From: Winogradskyella epiphytica
GTDB lineage: Bacteria; Bacteroidota; Bacteroidia; Flavobacteriales; Flavobacteriaceae
Assembly (NCBI RefSeq): GCF_003217215.1
Contig: NZ_QJTD01000005.1
Coordinates: 111,480 to 175,479 of the forward strand
Direction: 5' to 3'
Length of the DNA: 64,000 nt
Part shown: positions 18,380 to 28,306 of the stretch, piece by piece
Numbering within the stretch: position 1 is the stretch's first letter
Layout: each line of letters opens with the position of its first letter
Notes under the pieces: generated by a model
Told to the model about the DNA's origin: nothing
The model's database searches: none
What the model saw: the letters and a program-made list of their open reading frames with translations, nothing else
Made by a program: the position numbers and the translations under genes

Positions 18380-19149
18380 TGATTGAAGTTAAGAATTTAA
18401 AAAAGTCGTTTGGTGCTAATCAAATTTTAAAAGGAATTACTACCACTTTTGAAAAAGGACAAACCAATTTAATCATTGGCCAAAGTGGCTCTGGTAAGAC
18501 TGTGTTTTTAAAATGTTTATTGGGATTGTTTGAATATGAAGAAGGTTCAATCTCTTATGAAGGTAAAAACTTTAGCCAGTTAACTCGCGATGAAAAAACC
18601 AATCTACGTGCCGAAATGGGTATGGTATTCCAAGGAAGTGCGCTTTTCGATTCTATGACTATTGCTGAAAATGTGATGTTCCCACTACGGATGTTCACTA
18701 AGCAAAGTAAAAGTGAAATGGAAGACCGTGTAGATATTGTACTAAAACGTGTCAACTTAGACGATGCTCACAAGAAAATGCCAAGTGAAGCTTCGGGTGG
18801 AATGCAAAAGCGTGTAGCAATTGCGCGTGCTATAGTGAATAGGCCAAAGTATTTATTCTGTGACGAACCTAACTCTGGTTTAGATCCTAAAACTGCGATT
18901 GTCATAGATAATCTAATTCAAGAAATTACAGAAGAGTTTGATATTACCACAGTAATTAATACTCACGACATGAACTCTGTAATGGAGATTGGTAAGAAAA
19001 TCGTTTTTCTTAAAGACGGACTAAAAGAATGGGAAGGCTCTAGGGATACCATTTTTAAAACAGATAACGAAGCCGTTACTAATTTCGTGTACTCTTCAGA
19101 ATTATTTAGAAGAGTACGTAAAATGTACCTTGAAGACGATGCGCTATAA
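18379..19149 (+). CDS. mlaF: MlaF-family ABC transporter ATP-binding protein
   Basis: 256 residues. Walker A GQSGSGKT is at 34-41, the signature reads SGGMQKRVAIARA, and Walker B is FCDEPNSGLDPKT, followed by the switch His in INTHDMNSVME. SGGMQKR rather than SGGQ is typical of the MlaF group. The C-terminal extension (FVYSSELFRRVRKMYLEDDAL) is also found in the family. The start codon overlaps the permease stop codon, so the two are translationally coupled. It energises outer-membrane lipid asymmetry maintenance from the cytoplasmic face. Confidence 0.94.
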   Translation: MIEVKNLKKSFGANQILKGITTTFEKGQTNLIIGQSGSGKTVFLKCLLGLFEYEEGSISYEGKNFSQLTRDEKTNLRAEMGMVFQGSALFDSMTIAENVMFPLRMFTKQSKSEMEDRVDIVLKRVNLDDAHKKMPSEASGGMQKRVAIARAIVNRPKYLFCDEPNSGLDPKTAIVIDNLIQEITEEFDITTVINTHDMNSVMEIGKKIVFLKDGLKEWEGSRDTIFKTDNEAVTNFVYSSELFRRVRKMYLEDDAL

Positions 19150-19150
19150 T

Positions 19151-20656
19151 TTAGTTTCGTTTAATCAATACGGTATCCACTTTAAGTTCATTCTTTAACC
19201 ACTTTTGTAATTCTCTTTCTTTATTTAAAACTACACTATCAGAGAGTTTAACTTTCCACCTTACATTGGCCACGGTTACAGTATCGATATTTATAAAATC
19301 CTTAGATTCTAACATTCTAGCATAACCAAAAAATTCAAGGTCATTAAATTTCAATTTAGCATTACGAGATAAAGTACTAAATGAAACTCCTCCTTGTTCA
19401 GGACTTCTAGACTCGATTACTTTATTTAGGTTAGAAATATTAGTTTCCAACTCTTTGATTTGCTTTTGTAAGCCATCTATAATATTATCCTTTCTATCTA
19501 AATCGGCATAAGCTCTATCAAGAGACTGTACGAGGCGATCTGCACTTCTCGTTTTATTCGCATTAATAATAAGTTCAAAATCTTTGATACTACTATAACC
19601 TTTCATATCGTTTTGTAATGCCGAAATCATCTCATCACTCACATCACCGTTAAAATGTAGGCGGATTATTTTCTTATCTGGATCTAAATCGTCTTTCTTT
19701 CTCTGTAGCCATAAATTAGGATTACTTTCAATATCATTTTCAATGAAGCTATCAAAATCTCTTTGGTATTTCGTTTCTTGCAACACCGTCAAAAACGTCC
19801 AAATCGCAGGAATCATAACAACTACGGCTACAGCAGTTGCCACTCTAGATATACGCTTACGCTTTGCCGAATTCGCATATTTCAGCATTGGGAAACGCAA
19901 TATTTTTAAAACTAAAAAGGTGGCTAGGGCTATAAAAATGGTGTTAATTGTAAATAAATACATGGCACCACCAAAATATTCCCAATTACCAATCGCCAGT
20001 CCATAACCTGCCGTACATAAAGGAGGCATTAAGGCGGTTGCAATCGCTACACCAAATATTACGGAAGCAATGGTACCTCTTTTGGTGCGAGCTATAATTA
20101 AGGCTAATCCACCAAAGAACGCAATAAGAACATCTCGGATATCTGGTCGGGTTCTACCCATTAATTCTGAGGTGTCTGCACTTAACGGAAATAACCAAAA
20201 GAATAGAAAAGCGGTTAATAAACTTAACACAATCATGGTTGCTAAGTTGATGAGCGACTTTTTTAAAGTATCAATATCATTAATAGCAATAGATAAGCCA
20301 ACTCCTAAAATTGGCCCCATTAGCGGAGAAATTAACATGGCTCCGATAACTACTGCAGTAGAGTTAGCGTTAAGACCTACCGATGCGACGAATATTGAGC
20401 AGATTAAAATCCAAGCCGTGGCACCTTTAAATGGAATATCTGCTTTTATAGCAGTTATGGTAGCATCTCTATCGGTGTCGTCCCTAAAGTCGAGCAATTC
20501 ATTTAAAAAGGTTTTTACACTAGCAAATAACCCTTGAGCATCCTTTTTTACAGCAGCTTTCTTTTCTTCAACAGCTGCTTCTTTATTCATCTCATTAGTG
20601 ATTCTTTGCTTTTCTTCCTCCTTTTCAGAAAAGTTAAATTTATTTTCGTCACTCAT
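19151..20656 (-). CDS. DUF389 (TIGR00341-type) membrane protein
   Basis: 501 residues. An acidic/basic coiled-coil-like N-terminus (about 1-65) is followed by the DUF389 hydrophobic core: IFVASVGLNANSTAVVIGAMLISPLMGPILGVGLSIAINDIDTLKKSL near 82-135, then several further helices up to about 300, including IARTKRGTIASVIFGVAIATALMPPLCTAGYGLA. The C-terminal 190 residues are soluble, with a predicted coiled coil around KDNIIDGLQKQIKELETNISNLNKVIES. Function is unknown; some relatives were annotated as hydrophobic-domain proteins. It ends one base after the mlaF stop on the opposite strand. Confidence 0.88.
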   Translation of the reverse strand: MSDENKFNFSEKEEEKQRITNEMNKEAAVEEKKAAVKKDAQGLFASVKTFLNELLDFRDDTDRDATITAIKADIPFKGATAWILICSIFVASVGLNANSTAVVIGAMLISPLMGPILGVGLSIAINDIDTLKKSLINLATMIVLSLLTAFLFFWLFPLSADTSELMGRTRPDIRDVLIAFFGGLALIIARTKRGTIASVIFGVAIATALMPPLCTAGYGLAIGNWEYFGGAMYLFTINTIFIALATFLVLKILRFPMLKYANSAKRKRISRVATAVAVVVMIPAIWTFLTVLQETKYQRDFDSFIENDIESNPNLWLQRKKDDLDPDKKIIRLHFNGDVSDEMISALQNDMKGYSSIKDFELIINANKTRSADRLVQSLDRAYADLDRKDNIIDGLQKQIKELETNISNLNKVIESRSPEQGGVSFSTLSRNAKLKFNDLEFFGYARMLESKDFINIDTVTVANVRWKVKLSDSVVLNKERELQKWLKNELKVDTVLIKRN

Positions 20657-20734
20657 ATTTTAAAAAAAATTTTAATCTTAAATTCCAAAACCTATCTTTT
20701 ACAATAAAAACTGTTTGTGCAATTTAAGTTGATT

Positions 20735-21820
20735 TTATCCATATTCTTTTCCAAACTTAGCTTTCACATTTTCAAGAACTTGTTTAATATCTTGTTCTTT
20801 TGCTTTAGGAAAGATAAGTAAAACTTCGTCTTTATCAACAACGATATAATCTTTTAATCCGTCGATAACAACCACCTTATCCCGTTCCGAACGAATCATA
20901 TTCCCATTAGAATCTTCTAATAAGGTTTTTGCGTTAACCACAGCGTTTAGACTCTTGTCTTTGTCTAATTTATCGTATAAACTTCCCCAAGTACCTAGAT
21001 CGTTCCAATCAAAACTTGCTGGAATTACATAGACATTATCACTTGTTTCCATTAAAGCATAATCGACCGATATATTTTCAGCCTTCCCGTAGTTTTCTTT
21101 GATAAAATCGTCTTCAAGCTCAGTATTATAAGTCGAATAACCACTCTCAAAAAGTTCAAACAATTTTGGTTGATTTGTCTTAAATGCTGAAATAACCGAC
21201 TTGACACTCCACATAAAAATCCCTGCATTCCATAGGAAATTACCTTGATTGATAAAAGATTTTGCCGTTTCATAATCTGGTTTTTCACGAAACTGACTGA
21301 CTTGTTTTATCTCTTCTTTTCCAGATTTATCATATTCTATATAACCATAACCTGTGTTAGGAAACGTTGGTGTAATCCCCAATGTCATTAAAGCATCGTT
21401 GGACTCACAATAATCGAAGGCTGTTTTCACATTTTGAGAAAATGCTAGTTCGTCTTCTATCCAATGATCACTTGGCGCTACAATCATTACAGCATCTGCA
21501 TTCTCTTTCTGAATTTTTAATGAGGCATACAAAATACATGGTGCGGTATTTCGCATAGCTGGCTCTAAAAGCACTTGTCGTTGGCTTACGCTTGGTAATT
21601 GTTCTAAAACTAGATCATTATAGCGCTCATTTGTTAAAATGAAAATATTTTCTTCTGGAATTAACTTTGCTAATCGATTAAATGTTTTTTGAATCAGTGT
21701 ATCACCAGTTCCTAACATATCGTGAAATTGCTTAGGAAAGTCTTGAGTACTTACCGGCCAAAATCTTGATCCTACTCCTCCAGCCATTAATATGGCGTAA
21801 TAGTTTTTATTTTTCATCAT
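20735..21820 (-). CDS. manC: Mannose-1-phosphate guanylyltransferase
   Basis: 361 residues. Forms GDP-mannose from GTP and mannose-1-phosphate for surface polysaccharides. The nucleotidyltransferase signature AILMAGGVGSRFWPVS is at residues 9-24, with QKTFNRL, LLEPAMRNTAPCI and APSDHWI following, and the F-x-EKP motif (QFREKPDYETAKSFI) near 180. The sequence WNAGIFMW and the C-terminal DWNDLGTWGSLY are typical. Only the catalytic domain is present; there is no fused mannose-6-phosphate isomerase domain. It begins 17 bases after the SprT-like gene and is likely cotranscribed with it. ManC and RfbM are alternative names for the same activity. Confidence 0.93.
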   Translation of the reverse strand: MMKNKNYYAILMAGGVGSRFWPVSTQDFPKQFHDMLGTGDTLIQKTFNRLAKLIPEENIFILTNERYNDLVLEQLPSVSQRQVLLEPAMRNTAPCILYASLKIQKENADAVMIVAPSDHWIEDELAFSQNVKTAFDYCESNDALMTLGITPTFPNTGYGYIEYDKSGKEEIKQVSQFREKPDYETAKSFINQGNFLWNAGIFMWSVKSVISAFKTNQPKLFELFESGYSTYNTELEDDFIKENYGKAENISVDYALMETSDNVYVIPASFDWNDLGTWGSLYDKLDKDKSLNAVVNAKTLLEDSNGNMIRSERDKVVVIDGLKDYIVVDKDEVLLIFPKAKEQDIKQVLENVKAKFGKEYG

Positions 21821-21837
21821 AATAACGCTTCAAATTC

Positions 21838-22455
21838 TCAATGTCTTGAGATAAACTCTTCTTCTAACACCTCAACTTCGGCATTAGGATTAAACAAATA
21901 TAACTTTCCCGATTTAACTTCAACACATTCGATTCGTTTTCTTCGTTGAATGCCACGCTTAAAGATTCTACCGTTATATAATTTGAATGTCGTTCCTAAT
22001 GGCAGTTCAAAAACATAGGTTTTATCATTGTCTTCATTGTACTGCTTTAAAGCCAATGCCAATACTGTATCTGTATCGCTTGAAGCTTTAGGGTTTTTAA
22101 AATGATTCGCTAATAAGGGTAATAAATCCATTGGGAAAATTTCCGGTCGTAAAAACGGCAACATTAAATGCTGGAATGTTCGCTTCCATTCCTTCCCATG
22201 TGGTTTAATGGCATGACCGTACTTTTTATAAGCTTCGAAATGAGCCACTTCATGAATCAGGGTTATCAAAAAACGATAGGGATTTAAATTGGAGTTTACC
22301 GTAATCTCATGCTGCCCATTAGATAAAGCTCTATAATCACCATGACGCGTTTTTCGTTCGTTTTTGACCTTAATCACCAGATTATCAATTGCTAGAAGTT
22401 CAGAGACCAAAGGATGAGCCGCAGCTGGAATAAAGTCTAAAAGTGGTGTTTGCAT
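21838..22455 (-). CDS. SprT-like zinc-metalloprotease domain protein
   Basis: 205 residues from the ATG at 22455 (MQTPLLDFIPAAAHPLV). A longer frame to 22503 would overlap the end of the neighbouring large gene and adds an unlikely N-terminus. The zinc motif HEVAH lies in TLIHEVAHFEAYKKYGHAIKPHGKEWKRTF, followed by the third-ligand region typical of the SprT/SPRTN group. A basic C-terminal part (FKRGIQRRKRIECVEVKSGKLYLFNPNAEVEVL) follows; the zinc-ribbon of E. coli SprT is not visible as paired CxxC. Role unknown; DNA-protein crosslink repair is known only for SPRTN. manC follows by 17 bases. Confidence 0.8.
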   Translation of the reverse strand: MQTPLLDFIPAAAHPLVSELLAIDNLVIKVKNERKTRHGDYRALSNGQHEITVNSNLNPYRFLITLIHEVAHFEAYKKYGHAIKPHGKEWKRTFQHLMLPFLRPEIFPMDLLPLLANHFKNPKASSDTDTVLALALKQYNEDNDKTYVFELPLGTTFKLYNGRIFKRGIQRRKRIECVEVKSGKLYLFNPNAEVEVLEEEFISRH

Positions 22456-22460
22456 TGTGG

Positions 22461-22468
22461 CAAAATTA
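22461..22468 (-). promoter_or_regulatory. Possible -7 element of the SprT-like gene, nearly leaderless
   Basis: Minus strand reads TAATTTTG (TAnnTTTG) and ends only five bases before the chosen ATG at 22455, so a transcript from here would have almost no leader. Confidence 0.35.
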
Positions 22469-22486
22469 AATGTAATAATTGGAATT

Positions 22487-25400
22487 TTAATCCTTAAATA
22501 CAATCATTTCAGAGTGCCCATCAACTTTTAAAATATATAAGCCAGTGGCTACTGTATTCAGCTCTATAAATGTTGTTGAATTATCCGAAATGTATCGACG
22601 AGCTTTAATTTCAATTTTCCGACCTGTCACATCATAAACGTCAATGCTTTCTGTACCCAATGTATTTGTAATGGTTAAGGTTCCATCACGAGTTGGATTT
22701 GGATAAACACTCCATGATTTGATTTCATACTTCTCGATATTTAAAGCTCCTTGAAAATATGGTACGGCAAAACTAAATGTTAATTCTGCTACTTCTTTTC
22801 CAATTAATCGACCTGGAATATCGTCCGCAGGAGGATGAATCCCTCCCCAAATTCGACTTAAACTTGTTTGATCCGAGGCATCTCTATAAGTTGCCCATTG
22901 TAAAACCACATCGACAGAAGGACCTTCTTCAAACACTAAAAACTCATTCTTTTTTGCTACAAATTCTCCCATCCCCCCTGGAAAAAATTCGTTTCCAGTA
23001 ATCATTGTCAAAAGCTCTGCTCCTGCTCGAGAATAAGTGGAGTGCCCAGAAACAAAACCAGCAAAGGGAGGAGTTACAAATGTAGGTCTCTGGTATGGAT
23101 ACCAATCTTCGGCTAGAATCCATCCAACACCCGCAAGATCGGTATCTGTATCACTTATATAATCATGACCTTTCCAGGTATACAATTTAATTTTGCCAAG
23201 ATGTCGGTTTGCATTACCTGCTAAAGGATCACCTTCTTCTACTACCTCAATATAATTTTCTATTAGTGGAATTCCTGCAACATGATAGTTATCCAAACTC
23301 ATATTTGTACTTTGGCCACGCTTTGCCATTGAACGAATTGCTGAAATAGGTCGTATATAATCATACCAACCTTTGATACTCCATGCAGAAATAGCTGAAT
23401 CGTGCATACCTCCACCTAGAATAAAGTAAGATTTAACATCCCATTCTAAAGGATCTAAAACCTCACCTTGACCTTGAAAGCGTTTTTCGAACTGAGGATG
23501 ATCACTCACATAGTTTAACAGTGTAAACCAATGTCCTGGAGGAGTTTCCGAATCTGGGCCATCTGCCCAAAACTCGGCTAAAACTCGTGTGTAATCACCT
23601 CGGGGAACAATATTAGACTCATAGGAGCTTCCCGTTACTGGATTTATAGCGTGACCGTTGCTCACTGCACCACCTTCAAAATAATTGTAGTAGTTAGGAT
23701 AATCTTCAAAATTAGTAGGGAATGAATTGATATCAATATTACCAATAGACTTTGGTGATATATCCCACATGACACCATCGTTGGTATCTAAATGTGATTG
23801 CCAAACTGAAACCATTGTAAATCCCCATTTATAAGCTTCTGACTCCGCCGTATTTTCCATTAAATTAATATATGGTGGATTTGATGGATCATGATAAACA
23901 TGGTAGTTATTACCATTCCTCTGATAGGTGAGTTTATCTTCATCTCTTAAAGCGAACGGTGTTACATTTCCCCATTCTGGATTTAAGAAATCAGGCACAT
24001 TATTATCTGTAATATTTCCAGCCTGATCTATAAAAACTACGAATGCTAGTGGTTGCCAACGATTAGGATCATTGATTTGATGGGCATAATTGGAGAATAA
24101 AGCTAAGGGTGTATTAACAGGGCTATAGTAAGCATTATCATAACCAGTACTTTCTCGAGAACCGTCTTGTAATCCATAATCTATAACGGTTTGTGCTATA
24201 AAATTTCCTAAAGCGGCCGCATCTCCTTCTTCATATAGTAGCGAAGTAAAGGACATATCATATCCTAATTCCTCCATTAATAACTGAACCCGATTTTGTG
24301 TCGCTTCAAATCCTGGTGAGTTTTGAAAGCGATGTAAAATTAAACGACACATGGCATAACTTATCGCTTTATTTTGTGATTCCTTGGTTTCTTCCTCAGC
24401 TTCAAAAGCTTCTAATGTACTTGTAAATCCATGAACCGTATTCCCCATGAGATAAGGTCTTGCAACTTCATCATAAATCGCCCAAGCATCGTACATTGCA
24501 ATGCTCGAATGGAATAGATTTCTTGCATGCACAGTTGCTCTTGCATTATCTCTTCGAATAGCTTCGAGCAATACTTCATTCCACAATCTAGCAATAGAAA
24601 CATCTTCCGGCAAATCATCAGCTCCAATTGCAACTTGCATAGACGTACTTAAGCTGACACATTGCTCATTTGATTCTACTACTGAAATTTCACCAAACTC
24701 TTCTAAGGCCCATTTCACAGAAACACTACTTGTACCTTGACCATTTATAATTTCTCCACCAGTAATATCCCATTTCGCTATAGAACCTTCAGCAATGTTA
24801 TAAGTATAAGTTTCATTTTTTAAAAAGGATGAATTAGCACTCCCAATTATAGATTGGCTCATAATATAAGTACACGAACCATCATCTATAGTTGCTTGTG
24901 GATTATAAGCACAAGATAAAGGGTCTGTACAACCTGATGTTTTTTGGCTTGGAATAATATTTAAAATTTGATAACCCGAGCCTTCAGTGAGTTTTATTGT
25001 TCTGTTCGAATCTAAATTATTATATGTTTCTACTAGCCCTGAAGGCCATTGAACTTCTATACTAGAAATATTTGTTTCATTGCCAAGTCCAAAATGAACT
25101 CCTTGTAAACTTTGTCCTAAAAAACCTACCCCTGAATAATAACGCTTTAAAGTTCTGTTTTCTGTATGAATTGTTACAATTGCTCCAATAGCATCTCTAT
25201 TAGAAACAGTGCCTTCAAATTGTACTTTAAGCCAATTTATAGTTCCGCTATTAGTCAAGAGGTCGATTGTCTTATTTTCATATAAAAAAATAGATTGATC
25301 TGAATTAGTCACTATTAAATCTAAATCTCCGTCATTATCGTAATCGAATGGAATTGCTTCAACACTAATTGTCATTTCATTGAGACCTAAATCAGCAGAA

Positions 25401-26527
25401 ACATCTTGAAAAGTATCATTTCCTTCAACATGAAGGTTTTTAAAGTAATGATTAGGTTCTTGTTGTCTAGTAAAGAAATCGAAGCCGTTCGTCACAAAAA
25501 GGTCTTCATCACCATCTAGATCAAAATCTGCAAAACAAGCACCCCATGACCACCCCGTATTTCCAACGTTTCTATCTTCAGCCAAATCTGTAAATGTTTG
25601 ATCGCCATTATTCAAATACAAACGATTCTCATCTATAGCGGTGATAAAAAAGTCCAAATCACCATCATTATTAAAATCACTCATTGTGATTCCCATATCG
25701 TCTAACGCACTAATAACTGCATAATTTACCGCTTGATCCTCAAATGAAATTCCGCCATTATTTATATATAAATTATTACTGTGGTTGAAATCGTTAGTAA
25801 CATACAAGTCTAAAAAACCATCCTGATTAAAATCGAATGGAAGAGCTGTATAACTCTCTAAATTATTATTGATATTCAAATTAGTAATATACGTTACATT
25901 AGTAAACCCACCATTTCCGTTGTTTCTATATAACCTATTTCCTCCACAACCATTCCAATCGTTAATATATATATCTAAGAAGCCATCGTTATTATAATCA
26001 AACCAAGTGGCTCCAGTATTTCTACATGAATCTGAAGTATCAAATCCCGCCATTTCCGTGACATTAGTAAATGTGCTATCCCCATTATTCCTCCATAGCT
26101 GAACCTTGTAAGAGTTTGTAAGAAATAAATCTGGAAAACCATCATTATTATAATCTCCCCATGACGCGCCATGTTTAAAGCCCGCTAAGCCAAAATAAGC
26201 ATCTCCTCCTTCAATTGAAGTCAGTAAATCAACAAATCCCGCTTCAGCAGTTACATCTGTAAATGTCCCATCGTTGTTATTGCGCATTAATCTACTAATA
26301 GATTTAGGTCTATCGGAATTATCCTTACCCTTTGCGACAACAAAAATATCTAGGTCATTATCACCATCGAAATCAGCAACGGCAATACCATTATTTTCCT
26401 TGAGCGTACCTAAGCCTGCCACCATTTCAACGCGTTCAAATACTTGAGCACTACTTTTTTTAGTAGCAAACACAAATAAAAAAAGAATAAAACCAAGAAG
26501 GTATAAGTTACGGAATTGGCAAATCAT
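22487..26527 (-). CDS. Secreted VCBS/ASPIC - vanadium haloperoxidase-type fusion protein with type IX sorting domain
   Basis: 1346 residues. Signal peptide at 1-27. Residues about 35-420 are VCBS/FG-GAP propeller repeats with Ca-binding loops (DFDGDNDLD, DYNNDGFPD, DFNQDGFLD). About 430-510 is an ASPIC/UnbV domain (GAIVTIHTENRTLKRYYSGVG). About 528-552 is a Cys-containing GCTDPLSCAYNP linker and about 555-635 a PKD-like domain. Residues 640-1265 form a vanadium haloperoxidase/PAP2 domain with all signature residues: K1052-x6-R1059-P, SGH with His1162, and SR-x5-H1231-x3-D. The end (YPNPTRDGTLTI...ILKVDGHSEMIVFKD) is a type A type IX sorting domain. Either halide oxidation or phosphate-ester hydrolysis is possible; the motif alone does not decide. 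Confidence 0.85.
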   Translation of the reverse strand: MICQFRNLYLLGFILFLFVFATKKSSAQVFERVEMVAGLGTLKENNGIAVADFDGDNDLDIFVVAKGKDNSDRPKSISRLMRNNNDGTFTDVTAEAGFVDLLTSIEGGDAYFGLAGFKHGASWGDYNNDGFPDLFLTNSYKVQLWRNNGDSTFTNVTEMAGFDTSDSCRNTGATWFDYNNDGFLDIYINDWNGCGGNRLYRNNGNGGFTNVTYITNLNINNNLESYTALPFDFNQDGFLDLYVTNDFNHSNNLYINNGGISFEDQAVNYAVISALDDMGITMSDFNNDGDLDFFITAIDENRLYLNNGDQTFTDLAEDRNVGNTGWSWGACFADFDLDGDEDLFVTNGFDFFTRQQEPNHYFKNLHVEGNDTFQDVSADLGLNEMTISVEAIPFDYDNDGDLDLIVTNSDQSIFLYENKTIDLLTNSGTINWLKVQFEGTVSNRDAIGAIVTIHTENRTLKRYYSGVGFLGQSLQGVHFGLGNETNISSIEVQWPSGLVETYNNLDSNRTIKLTEGSGYQILNIIPSQKTSGCTDPLSCAYNPQATIDDGSCTYIMSQSIIGSANSSFLKNETYTYNIAEGSIAKWDITGGEIINGQGTSSVSVKWALEEFGEISVVESNEQCVSLSTSMQVAIGADDLPEDVSIARLWNEVLLEAIRRDNARATVHARNLFHSSIAMYDAWAIYDEVARPYLMGNTVHGFTSTLEAFEAEEETKESQNKAISYAMCRLILHRFQNSPGFEATQNRVQLLMEELGYDMSFTSLLYEEGDAAALGNFIAQTVIDYGLQDGSRESTGYDNAYYSPVNTPLALFSNYAHQINDPNRWQPLAFVVFIDQAGNITDNNVPDFLNPEWGNVTPFALRDEDKLTYQRNGNNYHVYHDPSNPPYINLMENTAESEAYKWGFTMVSVWQSHLDTNDGVMWDISPKSIGNIDINSFPTNFEDYPNYYNYFEGGAVSNGHAINPVTGSSYESNIVPRGDYTRVLAEFWADGPDSETPPGHWFTLLNYVSDHPQFEKRFQGQGEVLDPLEWDVKSYFILGGGMHDSAISAWSIKGWYDYIRPISAIRSMAKRGQSTNMSLDNYHVAGIPLIENYIEVVEEGDPLAGNANRHLGKIKLYTWKGHDYISDTDTDLAGVGWILAEDWYPYQRPTFVTPPFAGFVSGHSTYSRAGAELLTMITGNEFFPGGMGEFVAKKNEFLVFEEGPSVDVVLQWATYRDASDQTSLSRIWGGIHPPADDIPGRLIGKEVAELTFSFAVPYFQGALNIEKYEIKSWSVYPNPTRDGTLTITNTLGTESIDVYDVTGRKIEIKARRYISDNSTTFIELNTVATGLYILKVDGHSEMIVFKD

Positions 26528-26971
26528 AATTCTATTTTTTCTAAATATAGAAATTCGTTTTTACATTTATATAAATTTATAAGTATTAAGACTTTATAAA
26601 GGACTATTTCATCTGCACTTCTCATGTCTATCATATAATCTCGCTTTGGATAGTTGATTAAAATAATAGGTCAATCCTTAGATTCTCCAAATTGATCGAA
26701 GGTTTTCTGTTTTACATGTTTCTCATTGACTTGTTCAAAATAATATGAAAGATTTATAGTACAATATTAAAATCATATAACTTAACAATTCCAATTGAGG
26801 CAAAATTAAACCCAAACACATCATATACTAAAAATTACATAATTCACTAAATAGCAATACTATAAGCTCACAAATGAGAAGCCCACTTGCTCTAAAAAAA
26901 AATAAAATCAACTCTCCTTTATAGAAACAAAACAACTATCTTATTAGTAAGCTTAACAAAATCAATCACTT
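26528..26971 (+). other. 444-bp intergenic region between divergent genes, no gene seen
   Basis: AT-rich spacer between the start of the haloperoxidase-type gene (minus) and the decayed secreted-protein gene (plus). I see no long frame, RNA gene or clear hairpin; it must contain the promoters of both, but no convincing TAnnTTTG stands out. Confidence 0.5.
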
Positions 26972-28102
26972 ATGAGCACGATTACACTTCTATTTATACT
27001 ATCATTTACTATGATAAGCTATAGCCAAACGAAACTACTATCGTCAATTGAACAATATCAAAATGGCAATAATTGGGAAAACAGCAACGGTTTCAACTAT
27101 GAATATGACAGCAACGACAATTTGATTATTGAGACCAATTTTTATTGGAATAATAGCGATTGGGAGCCTCAATATAGGGACGTATATACCTATGGTGGGA
27201 CAAATAAAATACTCACAGAGACTTCTCAAAATTATAATGATATATCTCAATAATTCGAAACAGATTATATTGGCACTTATACTTACAATGCAAATGACAA
27301 TCTCACTGAAGTTTTATATGAAGAAATGGTTAACAGCACCTTGACTAACGAATATAAAATAAATTATGGCTACACAGGAAACAATATAACTTCTGCCTTA
27401 GATCAAGAATGGAATGGAACCTAATGGGTTTTGTTGGATAGGTATACTGCAACTTACGATGGAAATGGAAATATCACGCAACTTATAGATGAGGAATATA
27501 TAAATGGCAATTGGGAACTTTACGGTAAAGATGTATATAGCTATGATGCCAACAATAGAATTATTAAAACAGAATATCAGATATGGAACGGAAGTGCCTG
27601 GATTTCTGATGGATTAATCACTTATACAATAGACGCTAATGGTAATAAGACTCTCTTTGACCGAAACTTATGACGGTAATTCGTATATAAGACGTATACC
27701 TACGACATGACAGCTCTATTGAGTAATTTCGCTAATCCTTTTAGAAATAAAACTGGAACCGATTATATTGCTGAAGAATATCCATTCTATAATAAAATAC
27801 TTAAAGTTAATGAGAATGGTTATTTAACCACCTACAATTATAATCAAGCTTTAAGTATTGATGAAGTTCCAATGTTAAGTAGAACCACAATCAACCTTTA
27901 CCCAAATCCTTCAAGTACCTTTTTAAATGTTGACTCTAACGTCGCGATAGAAACAATTGATGTTTATGATTTAACTGGAAAAAAGATACTTCAAAGTGAT
28001 AAAAATAAAATTGATATTAGCCCGTTAACAGATGGTGTTTATGCAGTAAAAATCACTAATATTAATGGAACTAGTGTATCAAAACGATTTATTAAACGAT
28101 AA
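26972..28102 (+). pseudogene. Decayed gene for a repeat-rich type IX-secreted protein
   Basis: The frame beginning ATG 26972 (MSTITLLFILSFTMISYSQ, a signal peptide) carries YD-like repeats of the kind W..Y-T-Y-D..N-N (for example YEYDSNDNLIIETNF, TATYDGNGNITQL). It is cut by in-frame TAA at 27251-27253 and TAA at 27422-27424. Near 27645-27673 the reading moves to another frame (SLTETYDGNSYI) and near 27695 returns, giving two compensating frameshifts. The last part (27707-28102) ends with an intact type A sorting domain: NLYPNPSSTFLNV...VYAVKITNINGTSVSKRFIKR. The intact gene at 53753 belongs to the same general type. A recent pseudogene is the simplest reading. Confidence 0.8.
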
Positions 28103-28306
28103 TTAAGAAACATCAAGAACTAGCTATAACGAAGAATTAAATTATAGGTAATTCTATAATAGTAATTAACTAGATCTGTATTTATCAAATAGATTCAACA
28201 TAAATAATCCTGCCCTATTCACAGTTCTGAATATGAATTGTCTTGATTATGGGCTAAAAAACCATTAAATTTACTATTGACTTATCAAAATTAAGATTCA
28301 GAGACT

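Noticed and set aside
26972..28102. Reassigned or recoded TAA codons as an explanation for the broken genes
   Set aside because: Long intact genes in the same window end in TAA normally and the broken genes also carry frameshifts, so decay is simpler.
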